A stretch of 5,673 bases of DNA. It comes from Brevundimonas sp. UBA5713. GTDB taxonomy: Bacteria; Pseudomonadota; Alphaproteobacteria; Caulobacterales; Caulobacteraceae. Position 1 is the first letter of the stretch; each line of letters begins with the position of its first letter. The translations under genes were made by a program, and so were the position numbers. The DNA is taken from assembly GCF_002419815.1 (NCBI RefSeq), contig NZ_DIGV01000011.1, forward strand, positions 1 through 5,673. Direction: 5' to 3'. Below the pieces are notes generated by a model. That model worked only from the letters and a program-made list of their open reading frames with translations, was not told the origin of the DNA and did no database searches. This document shows, piece after piece, positions 1 to 5,373 of the stretch.

Positions 1-1112
1 CCCATGTCGGTCATGGTCAGGTTGGGCACCTTGCGCAGCGGCGGGACCTCGGCCGTCATACCCAGACGCGGCGCCAGCGTCGCGCGGCCCATGCCCGAAC
101 GGTCGATGGCTTCGGAGACGATGGTGTAGGCCCGGTCCTCGGTCGGACGGACGATGACGTCATAGGTCTCGGCGACCGAGATCTGGAACTCGTCGGTCTC
201 CACCGGTCGGACGTTCTCGCCGTCGGCCTGGACCACGGTCATGGCCAGACCCGGGATACGGACGTTGAAGATCGACATGGCCGAGGCGTTGATGACGCGC
301 AGACGCACCCGCTCGCCGGGACGAAACAGGCCGGTCCAGTTCTCCTGCGGGCCGTGGCCGTTGATCAGATAGGTATAGGTGGTGCCGTTGACGTCGAGGA
401 TGTCGCGCGGATCCATCCGCATCCCGCCCCACATCCGGCGCTCGGCCAGATCCATGCCGTCCGAGCCGTCCAGCAGTCCGGCCAAAGACGTCTTCTGCAT
501 GTTGAAGTAGCCGGGGCTCTTCTTCAGCTTGTCGAGAATCTGGTGCGGATGCATGAAGCTCCAGTCCGACAGGACCAGCACATGCTCGCGGTCATAGGCG
601 ACCGGATCGACGCCCGCCGGGTCGATGACGATGGGGCCGTAATGGCCGAGCGCCTCCTGCAGCCCCGAATGGCTGTGGTACCAATAGGTGCCCGACTGCT
701 TGATCGGGAACTCATACACAAAGGTCTCGCGCGGCTTGATGCCGGGGAAGCTGACGCCCGGCACGCCGTCCATCTGGAACGGCAGCAGCAAGCCATGCCA
801 ATGGATCGAGGTGTCCTCGTCCAGCGTATTGGTCACCGACAGCCGCACGTTCTGGCCTTCGCGCATCCGCAGCAGGGGCGCGGGCAGCAGGCCGTTGATC
901 ATGAAGGCGTGGCCCGTGCGCCCGCCGACGGTAAAGCTGGCGTCTCCGACGGTCAGGTCGATGTTGGGTCCCGTCAGCGTCGGCAGATCGGCGCGCAGAC
1001 CAGGGGAACCCGACTGGGCCCAAGCCGGCATCAGGCCGGAGAGGCCCAGTAATCCGCCACTGACGGCGGCGCTCCGCAACAGGGATCTGCGATCGAGAGC
1101 CATGCTCGACAT
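1..1112 (-). CDS. copA: CopA-type multicopper oxidase, copper resistance (partial: C-terminus beyond window)
   Basis: Periplasmic multicopper oxidase of the PcoA/CopA copper-resistance family, thought to oxidise Cu(I) and/or sequester copper. The minus-strand frame is open for 370 codons from ATG 1112 to the left edge; relatives are roughly 550-650 aa, so the C-terminal third with the type 1 copper site is off-window. The N-terminus carries a Tat signal: D7-R8-R9-S-L-L-R, a hydrophobic stretch to about residue 29, then A-W-A before Q33. Two of the four copper-ligand HxH motifs are visible: HWHG at 104-107 and HSHSG at 146-150. A Met-rich patch lies at 219-233. Start choice: AAGAAGGA (1131-1124) sits 11 nt before ATG 1112; ATG 1103 (MALDRRS) is the alternative with worse spacing, and ATG 1124 overlaps the ribosome site. 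It lies downstream of the DUF305 gene on the same strand after a 245-nt gap, so it may have its own promoter. No obvious CueR box was seen in that gap. Confidence 0.93.
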   Translation of the reverse strand, partial: MSSMALDRRSLLRSAAVSGGLLGLSGLMPAWAQSGSPGLRADLPTLTGPNIDLTVGDASFTVGGRTGHAFMINGLLPAPLLRMREGQNVRLSVTNTLDEDTSIHWHGLLLPFQMDGVPGVSFPGIKPRETFVYEFPIKQSGTYWYHSHSGLQEALGHYGPIVIDPAGVDPVAYDREHVLVLSDWSFMHPHQILDKLKKSPGYFNMQKTSLAGLLDGSDGMDLAERRMWGGMRMDPRDILDVNGTTYTYLINGHGPQENWTGLFRPGERVRLRVINASAMSIFNVRIPGLAMTVVQADGENVRPVETDEFQISVAETYDVIVRPTEDRAYTIVSEAIDRSGMGRATLAPRLGMTAEVPPLRKVPNLTMTDM

Positions 1113-1123
1113 ATGATGGATCA

Positions 1124-1131
1124 TCCTTCTT
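1124..1131 (-). promoter_or_regulatory. Ribosome binding site of copA
   Basis: AAGAAGGA on the minus strand is a strong Shine-Dalgarno match. It decides between three in-frame ATGs: 1124 overlaps it, 1112 is 11 nt away and 1103 is 20 nt away, so 1112 is favoured. Confidence 0.6.
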
Positions 1132-1357
1132 GAATGCGGCTCGCCGCCGACGACTTCGGAGGGAGCTTCACTGGGTACTACGCACCCGGCAGCCGTTTCC
1201 CCTTGCGACAGGTCGCCACACAAGAGAGGGCAGGCTCCAAGCTTCCGGGGCGCGGAGCGAAACCTTGCAGCCATGACGGCGGAACCAAGATCTGGATGCA
1301 GCAAAAGGACGGTGTTTCAAGCTAGGCGCCGCCAGATCGCTTACAGCGGCGTTGGAA

Positions 1358-1813
1358 TCAGTCGGCATCAAGGCGCGTCAGGATCGCCTTCATCTGGGCG
1401 ATCTCGTCGTCCTGCGCCCGTACGATCTGGTCGCACAGGGCCAGGATTTCCCGATCGCGGATCGAGGCCTGCTCGCACATCAGGATCGCGCCGGAATGGT
1501 GGGGGATCATGGAGCGTAGGAATTCCTTGTCGCCCACCCCTGCCTGGGTCCGCATGCCGACGAAAGCGAGGATGAACACCGCCGCAGCACCACCGACGAT
1601 CGCCAGATTCAGCTTACGCGACGGATACATTGATCGCATGAACCAGAGCATGAGGATCGCCATGGGCGTGACCATCATAAGGGTCATGTAGACGTTGTTG
1701 AGGTTGAGGTAGAAATGATCCAGCGTGGCGATCATCGTATACATGACGAGGTACATGACGATGAAATCGAGAACCAGTTCGATCCCGAATGACCGGTATT
1801 GACCCTTGTTCAC
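1358..1813 (-). CDS. Membrane-anchored DUF305 family protein, probably copper-related
   Basis: A 151-aa protein with a C-terminal DUF305-type segment on an N-terminal membrane region. Three hydrophobic segments are visible at about residues 10-32, 40-59 and 68-87, followed by the DUF305 signature FLRSMIPHHSGAILMCEQ at 98-115 (H105, H106, M112, C113 as possible metal ligands) and a second conserved helix IVRAQDDEIAQMK at 130-142. DUF305 proteins are ferritin-like helical proteins of unproven biochemistry that often sit in copper or heavy-metal resistance loci; a metal-binding role is inferred. The start is GTG at 1813, supported by AGGGAG (1826-1821) 7 nt upstream; the next in-frame ATG would cut into the first membrane segment. 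It is divergent from the copZ operon and upstream of copA on the same strand. No cysteine-rich or histidine-rich tail is present. Confidence 0.86.
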   Translation of the reverse strand: MNKGQYRSFGIELVLDFIVMYLVMYTMIATLDHFYLNLNNVYMTLMMVTPMAILMLWFMRSMYPSRKLNLAIVGGAAAVFILAFVGMRTQAGVGDKEFLRSMIPHHSGAILMCEQASIRDREILALCDQIVRAQDDEIAQMKAILTRLDAD

Positions 1814-1844
1814 GGCGCGTCTCCCTGCCTCTCAAAATCCGGAT

Positions 1845-1870
1845 GCCCTGGCGCACAAGCGCCGCAGGGC
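1845..1870. repeat. Hairpin-forming inverted repeat in the divergent intergenic region
   Basis: GCCCTGGCGC (1845-1854) and GCGC-CG-CAGGGC (1859-1870) can pair as a 10-bp stem with a 2-nt bulge and a 4-nt ACAA loop. It lies 31 nt upstream of the DUF305 GTG, so it would be in that gene's 5' leader if transcription starts further upstream. Neither strand has a T-run after it, so it is not a standard terminator. Function is unknown: it could be a leader structure or a dispersed palindromic repeat. Confidence 0.45.
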
Positions 1871-1909
1871 CACCCAGCTAACCCCTACAAAAAATAATGG
1901 TTCCGGCTG

Positions 1910-1940
1910 TTGACCTTCCCATGAGGGGAAGGATTAGAAC
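1910..1940 (+). promoter_or_regulatory. CueR-type (MerR family) operator-promoter of the copZ-DUF411 operon
   Basis: A -35 box TTGACC (1910-1915) and a -10-like TAGAAC (1935-1940) are separated by 19 nt, the over-long spacer typical of MerR-family activated promoters. The spacer region holds an inverted repeat, CCTTCCC (1914-1920) / GGGAAGG (1926-1932), with ATGAG between. The left half, TTGACCTTCCC, matches from memory the E. coli copA promoter bound by CueR. Transcription would start near 1946-1948, giving a leader of about 25 nt to ATG 1972. No cueR gene is in the window, so the regulator must be elsewhere. The arrangement predicts Cu(I)-induced expression of the two genes downstream; orientation favours the plus strand only. 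Confidence 0.88.
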
Positions 1941-1971
1941 CGACAGGCGTCCATTATTGAAAGGTTCGCCC

Positions 1972-2199
1972 ATGTCCGCCCATGTTCCCGGGGCCACCGA
2001 TCTACAGGTGCTCCACATCCCCAAGATCCGCTGCGGCGGCTGCGTCGCCAGCGTCGAGAAGGCCATTCATTCGGTCGACGCCTCGGCCCAGATCACCGCC
2101 GACATCGAGGCCCGCCGCGTCGAGGTGACGACCGACGCCGACCGTCAAACCCTGCTGACCGCGCTTGACGCCGCCGGCTATCCGGCCGAGGCCGCCTGA
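1972..2199 (+). CDS. copZ: CopZ-like heavy-metal-associated (HMA) copper chaperone
   Basis: A 75-aa single-domain HMA protein. The metal-binding loop is I19-R20-C21-G-G-C24-V, the CxxC of HMA domains; the usual Met two before the first Cys is replaced (K-I-R-C). The order strand (LQVLHIP), CxxC loop, helix (ASVEKAIHSV), strand (AQITADIEARRVEVTT), helix (RQTLLTALDAAGY) fits the beta-alpha-beta-beta-alpha-beta ferredoxin fold, including the common AGY near the end. It probably carries Cu(I) in the cytosol to an exporter or to the regulator. Start: GAAAGG (1959-1964) lies 7 nt before ATG 1972. An upstream in-frame ATG at 1897 lies before the promoter and is not credible. It is the first gene of a two-gene operon under the CueR-type promoter, 2 nt from the DUF411 gene. 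Confidence 0.88.
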   Translation: MSAHVPGATDLQVLHIPKIRCGGCVASVEKAIHSVDASAQITADIEARRVEVTTDADRQTLLTALDAAGYPAEAA

Positions 2200-2201
2200 C
2201 C

Positions 2202-2687
2202 ATGAACAAGCTGAAGATCGCCTCCCTCGCCGCCGGCGTCGCCATCCTCGGCGGCGCGGGCTTCCTGCTGAACGGCCTGCCCACCGTGGCCCAGGCCTCG
2301 GACATGACCGTTTACAAGAGCGATTCCTGCGGCTGCTGCGGCGGCTGGGTCGAGCATATGCGCAAGGCCGGCTACGCCATCCGCGTCGTCGCCACCGATG
2401 ATCTGGCACCAGTGAAGACCCGTCTCGGCGTGCCGGAATCCCTGTGGTCCTGCCACACGGCCGTCGTCGATGGAAAGGTGATCGAGGGCCATGCCCCCGC
2501 CGCCGCCGTCAGCGCCTTCCTGAAATCGCCGGGCGCATCGCGCGGCATCGGCGTAGGCGGCATGCCGACCGGCTCGCCCGGCATGGAGGCCCCCGGCTAC
2601 GCCCTCGAACGCTACGACGTCATGCGCTTCGGCGCAGGCCAGCCCGCCCCCTTCATGACCTTCGAAGGCGCGACGCCCGTCCGCTAG
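2202..2687 (+). CDS. Exported DUF411 family metal-binding protein
   Basis: A 161-aa protein of the DUF411 family, small periplasmic proteins found in copper/silver resistance loci; a copper-binding role is inferred from context, not proven. A signal peptide spans residues 1-32 (K3-K5 basic start, hydrophobic 7-24, V-A-Q-A-S cleavage region). The mature part opens with the DUF411 hallmark MTVYKSDSCGCCGGWVEHM at 35-53 (Cys 43, 45, 46). Further conserved ligands are C84-H85 (LWSCHTAVV) and H97 (IEGHAPA). The C-terminal half has the glycine/methionine-rich GGMPTGSPGME at 119-129. Length is normal for the family. ATG 2202 comes 2 nt after the copZ stop with no good separate ribosome site, which suggests translational coupling. 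It is followed by a strong terminator. Confidence 0.88.
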   Translation: MNKLKIASLAAGVAILGGAGFLLNGLPTVAQASDMTVYKSDSCGCCGGWVEHMRKAGYAIRVVATDDLAPVKTRLGVPESLWSCHTAVVDGKVIEGHAPAAAVSAFLKSPGASRGIGVGGMPTGSPGMEAPGYALERYDVMRFGAGQPAPFMTFEGATPVR

Positions 2688-2710
2688 ACCCCTACTCCAC
2701 TATGACAGAA

Positions 2711-2740
2711 GGCCCCGCCGGCTAGCCGGCGGGGCCTTTT
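2711..2740 (+). terminator. Rho-independent terminator of the copZ-DUF411 operon
   Basis: GGCCCCGCCGGC (2711-2722) and its perfect complement GCCGGCGGGGCC (2725-2736) flank TA, forming an extremely GC-rich stem, immediately followed by TTTT (2737-2740). It begins 24 nt after the DUF411 stop. The stem is symmetric, but only the plus side has the T-run. Confidence 0.92.
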
Positions 2741-3079
2741 CGTATCTCCCATCGCGGACCAGACCATCGCCAGCGGCGCCCTCTCCAAGGAGAGCCTTTA
2801 TGGTTAGATGCAAATGAGCCATCGACCTCGACCAAGTGAAAGACGCGCTTGATCGCCCGCTCAACCGGAATGACCGGCCTACTCAGGCCGGATCGCAGTC
2901 AATTCGGATTCGCGACCGCGTACAGTGACATCGAACTGGACGCGCTCGCCTACATCGCGAATTTCGACTTCGCCCGGCATCGCTTCGGTTGGTCGCGTCG
3001 AGCCAGAACTCGCCGTCGGAGATCTTCGTGGTCGGCGACGACCAGTAGGTCGAAGCTCGAGAAGTAAAGAAGGACCTAG
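2741..3079. other. Gene-free stretch with decayed coding DNA
   Basis: About 340 nt between the operon terminator and the IS5-type remnant with no intact gene. It holds a short GC-rich hairpin (CCGGCCT, ACTC, AGGCCGG at 2874-2891) and a broken coding remnant on the minus strand described separately. The plus-strand frame at 2849-3067 also has a GC3-rich central stretch, so the strand of the original gene is not certain. Confidence 0.4.
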
Positions 3080-3092
3080 GCTCAGGACCCAT
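2879..3092 (-). pseudogene. Frameshifted coding remnant of unknown family (C-terminal end)
   Basis: No intact gene. In one minus-strand frame, a run of about 21 codons (roughly 3049-2987) ends almost entirely in G or C and encodes TYWSSPTTKISDGEFWLDAT. Around 2985 the plausible reading moves to another frame that continues MPGEVEIRDVGERVQFDVTV (from 2980) and ends in RGRESELTAIRPE at a TAG at 2881-2879. Read together with one frameshift, this looks like the C-terminal ~60 residues of a small protein cut off by the IS remnant on its upstream side. I do not recognise the family. The plus-strand alternative (DIELDALAYIANFDFARHRF, about 2929-2988) is also coding-like, so confidence is low. Confidence 0.25.
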
Positions 3093-3220
3093 TGAATTGC
3101 GGCGTGCGATCTGATTCAGGCTCCTGAGGAGTCTGGATTATGAGCGATCTTTATTGGCTGACGGACGAGCAGATGGCTCGGCTGGAGCCCTATTTCCCTA
3201 AGAGCCACGGCAAACCTCGG
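3080..3220 (+). mobile_element. IS5-family insertion sequence remnant (left end only)
   Basis: This is the leader and first codons of an IS5-family element. It contains the transposase start described separately; the leader GATTCAGGCTCC..AGGAG..ATG is the sort seen before such transposases. A CTAG at 3076-3079, a common target for the IS427 subgroup, lies just before GCTCAGGACCC, so the left terminus is probably near 3079-3080 (inference). Similarity to a transposase ends after codon 27 (KPR, 3220). A complete copy would be around 800-900 bp, so more than 80 percent is missing. Confidence 0.6.
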
Positions 3221-3352
3221 CGGGCTTCTTGGTGGGCTTGGCAGCCAATTTTGGGCTGGAGGGATTGGGTCTCATCTGCGTTCCTTATGTCACTGCGACG
3301 AGACCCAATCCCTCCATTATCCGCAACCCCAGATCTGTGCCAAAGGCGCTGA
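3140..3352 (+). pseudogene. Truncated IS5-family transposase fused to unrelated sequence
   Basis: ATG 3140 is preceded by AGGAG (3127-3131) at 8 nt. Residues 1-27 (MSDLYWLTDEQMARLEPYFP then KSHGKPR) are the recognisable N-terminus of IS5/IS427-type transposases, part of the helix-turn-helix region. From residue 28 on (RASWWAWQPILGW...) nothing transposase-like remains: no DDE catalytic domain. The frame runs through the 17-bp inverted repeat and stops at TGA 3350-3352, 70 residues in total. It cannot be an active transposase. The stop is only 12 nt before the cytochrome c start, in the same frame, so this relic may feed transcription or ribosomes into that gene. Confidence 0.7.
3257..3316. 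repeat. Perfect 17-bp inverted repeat with 26-nt spacer
   Basis: TGGAGGGATTGGGTCTC (3257-3273) is exactly the reverse complement of GAGACCCAATCCCTCCA (3300-3316). Beyond the arms the outer flanks diverge. This fits either two terminal inverted repeats of an insertion sequence facing each other (outer ends GAGACCC) or a small palindromic element. A strong hairpin could also form in RNA. I do not recognise these ends as any named IS. It lies 48 nt before the cytochrome c start. Confidence 0.75.
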
Positions 3353-3364
3353 CGCCGAACACTC

Positions 3365-3823
3365 ATGCGAAAAGAACTCCGTAATATCTTGTGGCCCGGG
3401 TTGCTCGTCGGAGGCCTGGTCATGGCGGTCTTCGCTGGCAGGCACTATGGCCAGACCTCGTCCAACGCCGCGTCATCTGCAGAAGTCATCGAACAGGGCC
3501 GGCAGATCTATGCGGACCAATGTGCGTCCTGCCACGGTGCGCAGCTCGAGGGGCAGCCGGACTGGAAGACGCCCCTTCCGTCCGGGCGTCTCCCGGCGCC
3601 ACCACACGATGCCGACGGCCACACGTGGCACCATCCCGATGACATCCTGTTCCGGATCGTCAAGGAGGGCACGGCCGCCATCGTCGGGGGCGGCTATAAG
3701 AGCGACATGCCGGGCTTTGCCGTCCTCAGCGACGCAGAGATCCAGGCTGCGCTCGCCTATATCAAGAGCACCTGGCCGGAGCGCGAGCGGACCTACCAGG
3801 AGAATGTGTCGCAAGCACGCTGA
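3365..3823 (+). CDS. Membrane-anchored mono-haem c-type cytochrome
   Basis: A 152-aa class I cytochrome c. The N-terminus has a basic start (MRKELR) and a hydrophobic segment at about 8-25 that looks like an uncleaved anchor, placing the haem domain in the periplasm. The haem site is C53-A-S-C56-H57 in YADQCASCHG, with the axial Met in S113-D-M115-P-G-F. The last helix is DAEIQAALAYIKSTWPERER (123-142). A His-rich insert HDADGHTWHH (81-90) lies between the haem site and the Met. Small cytochromes of this kind recur in copper and metal resistance islands, where electron acceptance from a copper oxidase has been suggested; that role is inferred here. ATG 3365 is the first start after an in-frame stop at 3350; no good ribosome site is visible. 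It is followed after 20 nt by a possible small ORF and then an ATP-grasp gene on the same strand. Confidence 0.88.
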   Translation: MRKELRNILWPGLLVGGLVMAVFAGRHYGQTSSNAASSAEVIEQGRQIYADQCASCHGAQLEGQPDWKTPLPSGRLPAPPHDADGHTWHHPDDILFRIVKEGTAAIVGGGYKSDMPGFAVLSDAEIQAALAYIKSTWPERERTYQENVSQAR

Positions 3824-3843
3824 GCGCTGATGGCACCTTCGGG

Positions 3844-4059
3844 ATGGAGCTTCGCTGCAGGCCGGAGCTGCCCGTGCGACCGGCTGCTCAGTTTTCCGAG
3901 GCCCACCCGGTGACAGTTGTGGCTGCCGGACAGAAGCGGCATATTTGGATCGACCTGATGGCGAAACCTTTGGGAGGGATGTTCGTGGGATTATTCATGG
4001 CTTACTTGGCATTTGAAGCGCGCTCGATCTTGGCGCCGCCTCGGGTTTTCCCTCGATGA
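3844..4059 (+). CDS. Possible small membrane protein, unknown
   Basis: A 71-aa reading frame with one hydrophobic stretch (GGMFVGLFMAYLAF, residues 44-57). Its TGA (4057-4059) overlaps the ATG (4056-4058) of the ATP-grasp gene as ATGA, the classic arrangement for translational coupling, and it fills the gap after the cytochrome gene. Against it: there is no clear ribosome site before ATG 3844, the N-terminal half is unstructured and arginine-rich, and third-position GC is only moderate. An internal start at ATG 3958 (MAKPLGGMFVGLFMAYLAFE) would give a 33-aa single-span membrane peptide and is a reasonable alternative. No family recognised. It may also be a decayed remnant. Confidence 0.35.
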   Translation: MELRCRPELPVRPAAQFSEAHPVTVVAAGQKRHIWIDLMAKPLGGMFVGLFMAYLAFEARSILAPPRVFPR

Positions 4060-5333
4060 ACAATCCCGGCTCCAGTTCATCGAAGCGGGTTCAGGACCGC
4101 GCGGACCGACTCAACAAGAACTGCTTCTGCGTTACACTGGACCTTCCATCGCTGCGCGAAGCGATGGAGCGCGAGGCCGGTGAGCCGGCATTCTTCGAGA
4201 CGTTCATCCGCCCCAAGGCCCATCTGTTCTCGCACGTACCGGTGTTCCTTTCGGCCACCACCGTGGATGAGATGCGCGCCATCGCAGCGGCTGTGGAGAC
4301 CACCGCCCAACTCGCGGCATACAAAGCCGCGGTCCTTTCCTGGGCGCCGGAAATCGCGCGGGCGGATCACGGTCCGATCGGGGCATTGATGGGCTACGAC
4401 TTTCATCTTGGCGAAGACGGCCCCCGGCTGATCGAGATCAATACCAACGCCGGCGGGGCATTTCTCAATGCCTTTCTTGCAAGGGCGCAGCGCGCGTGTT
4501 GTGCCGAAATGGATATCCCCCCGGCGCTGCCATCGTTCGAGGACGCGGCGTTTCGCATGTTCCAGAACGAATGGATTCGGCAGCGGGGAACGGGCACGCC
4601 ACAACGCATCGCCATCATCGATGACAATCCGCCGGAACAGTACCTTTATCCCGAGTTCGTGCTCGCGCGGCAAGTTTTGGCGGCACGAGGGGTAGACGCG
4701 GTCATCGCCGACGCCGGTCACCTTAGCTACGACGATGGTCGGCTCAGCGTCGACGGAAAGACGATCGATCTCGTTTACAATCGGGTCACCGATTTCGCCT
4801 TTGATCAGCCCGAGCACAAGGCATTGCAGGAATCCTACCGTGATGGCGCGGTTGTCGTAACGCCGAATCCGCACAACCACGCGCTCCTTGCCGACAAGCG
4901 CAACCTTTCGCTTCTTTCGAATTCCGCGACACTTGAGGCATGGGGAGTCGACCCGGGGATTCGGGCCGGGCTTGCTGCCGTTCCACGCACCGTTCTGGTC
5001 AATCCCGACAACGCTGATGCACTTTGGAAATCCCGCAAGGACCTGTTCTTCAAGCCGACAGGAGGACATGGTGGCAAGGCGGTATATCGTGGCGACAAGC
5101 TGACGAAAGGAGTCTGGGCGGAGATCGTGGGAGGCGGATACGTTGCCCAGACGCTGGTCCGCCCCAGCGAGCGCATGATCAAGATCGACGAGACACCCCA
5201 GAGGCGCAAAATGGACGTGCGACTGTATACCTATGATGGGCAGGTGCTTCTGGTGGCCGCGCGCCTTTATCAAGGCCAGACCACAAATTTCAGGACGCTA
5301 GGGGGTGGGTTCGCGCCGGTGTTCGTGATCTGA
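4056..5333 (+). CDS. ATP-grasp superfamily protein, substrate unknown
   Basis: A 425-aa cytosolic protein with ATP-grasp features. ATP-grasp enzymes join a carboxylate to an amine or thiol through an acyl-phosphate; the substrate here cannot be read from sequence. Visible elements: HGPIGALMGYDFHLGEDGPR followed by the acidic/Asn motif LIEINTNAGGAF (125-136); a Rossmann-like segment RIAIIDDNPPEQYLYPEF (184-201); LVYNRVTDFAFD (239-250); NPHNHALLADKRNL (271-284); a nucleotide-loop candidate LFFKPTGGHGGKAVYRGDKL (330-349); YVAQTLVRPSER (362-373); and a C-terminal metal-site candidate MDVRLYTYDGQVL (386-398) with ARLYQGQTTNFRTLGGGFAP (402-421). The fold resembles glutathione synthase-type proteins, but the EINTNAGG motif comes before the nucleotide loop, an unusual order. 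There is no signal peptide. The start overlaps the preceding small ORF stop (ATGA) and lacks a clear ribosome site; M37 is a less likely alternative. The C-terminus looks complete. Confidence 0.8.
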   Translation: MNNPGSSSSKRVQDRADRLNKNCFCVTLDLPSLREAMEREAGEPAFFETFIRPKAHLFSHVPVFLSATTVDEMRAIAAAVETTAQLAAYKAAVLSWAPEIARADHGPIGALMGYDFHLGEDGPRLIEINTNAGGAFLNAFLARAQRACCAEMDIPPALPSFEDAAFRMFQNEWIRQRGTGTPQRIAIIDDNPPEQYLYPEFVLARQVLAARGVDAVIADAGHLSYDDGRLSVDGKTIDLVYNRVTDFAFDQPEHKALQESYRDGAVVVTPNPHNHALLADKRNLSLLSNSATLEAWGVDPGIRAGLAAVPRTVLVNPDNADALWKSRKDLFFKPTGGHGGKAVYRGDKLTKGVWAEIVGGGYVAQTLVRPSERMIKIDETPQRRKMDVRLYTYDGQVLLVAARLYQGQTTNFRTLGGGFAPVFVI

Positions 5334-5373
5334 AGCGAGAGCTGTTGGGATCTTGTATAATGAAATCAATCCC

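Noticed and set aside
354..1052. Long plus-strand reading frame of 232 codons
   Set aside because: It is the codon-register mirror of the copA minus-strand frame, which has clear multicopper oxidase motifs and a Tat signal. The plus frame has no recognisable domain.
1325..1357. Intrinsic terminator after the DUF305 gene (CGCCGC/GCGGCG pairing)
   Set aside because: The stem is only 6 bp with a 13-nt loop and no T-run on the minus strand.
1897..1971. N-terminal extension of the CopZ frame from ATG 1897
   Set aside because: It would start upstream of the -35 box of the CueR-type promoter and encode sequence unlike HMA proteins. ATG 1972 has its own ribosome site.
2781..2794. CTCTCC/GGAGAG hairpin followed by CCTTTAT as a terminator
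   Set aside because: The 2-nt gap leaves only about 5 bp of stem with a usable loop and the T-run is poor. The real terminator is at 2711-2740.
3257..3316. Integron attC site
   Set aside because: attC sites have imperfect arms with conserved GTTRRRY/RYYYAAC ends and unpaired bases. These arms are perfect and lack those ends, and no integrase is seen.
4077..5273. 398-codon minus-strand frame opposite the ATP-grasp gene
   Set aside because: The plus strand carries recognisable ATP-grasp motifs and a complete C-terminus. The minus frame is a mirror of the same codon register with no recognisable domain.
5356..5361. Perfect TATAAT on the plus strand
   Set aside because: There is no -35-like hexamer at a workable distance and no plus-strand gene follows. 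It probably arises by chance in AT-richer DNA.
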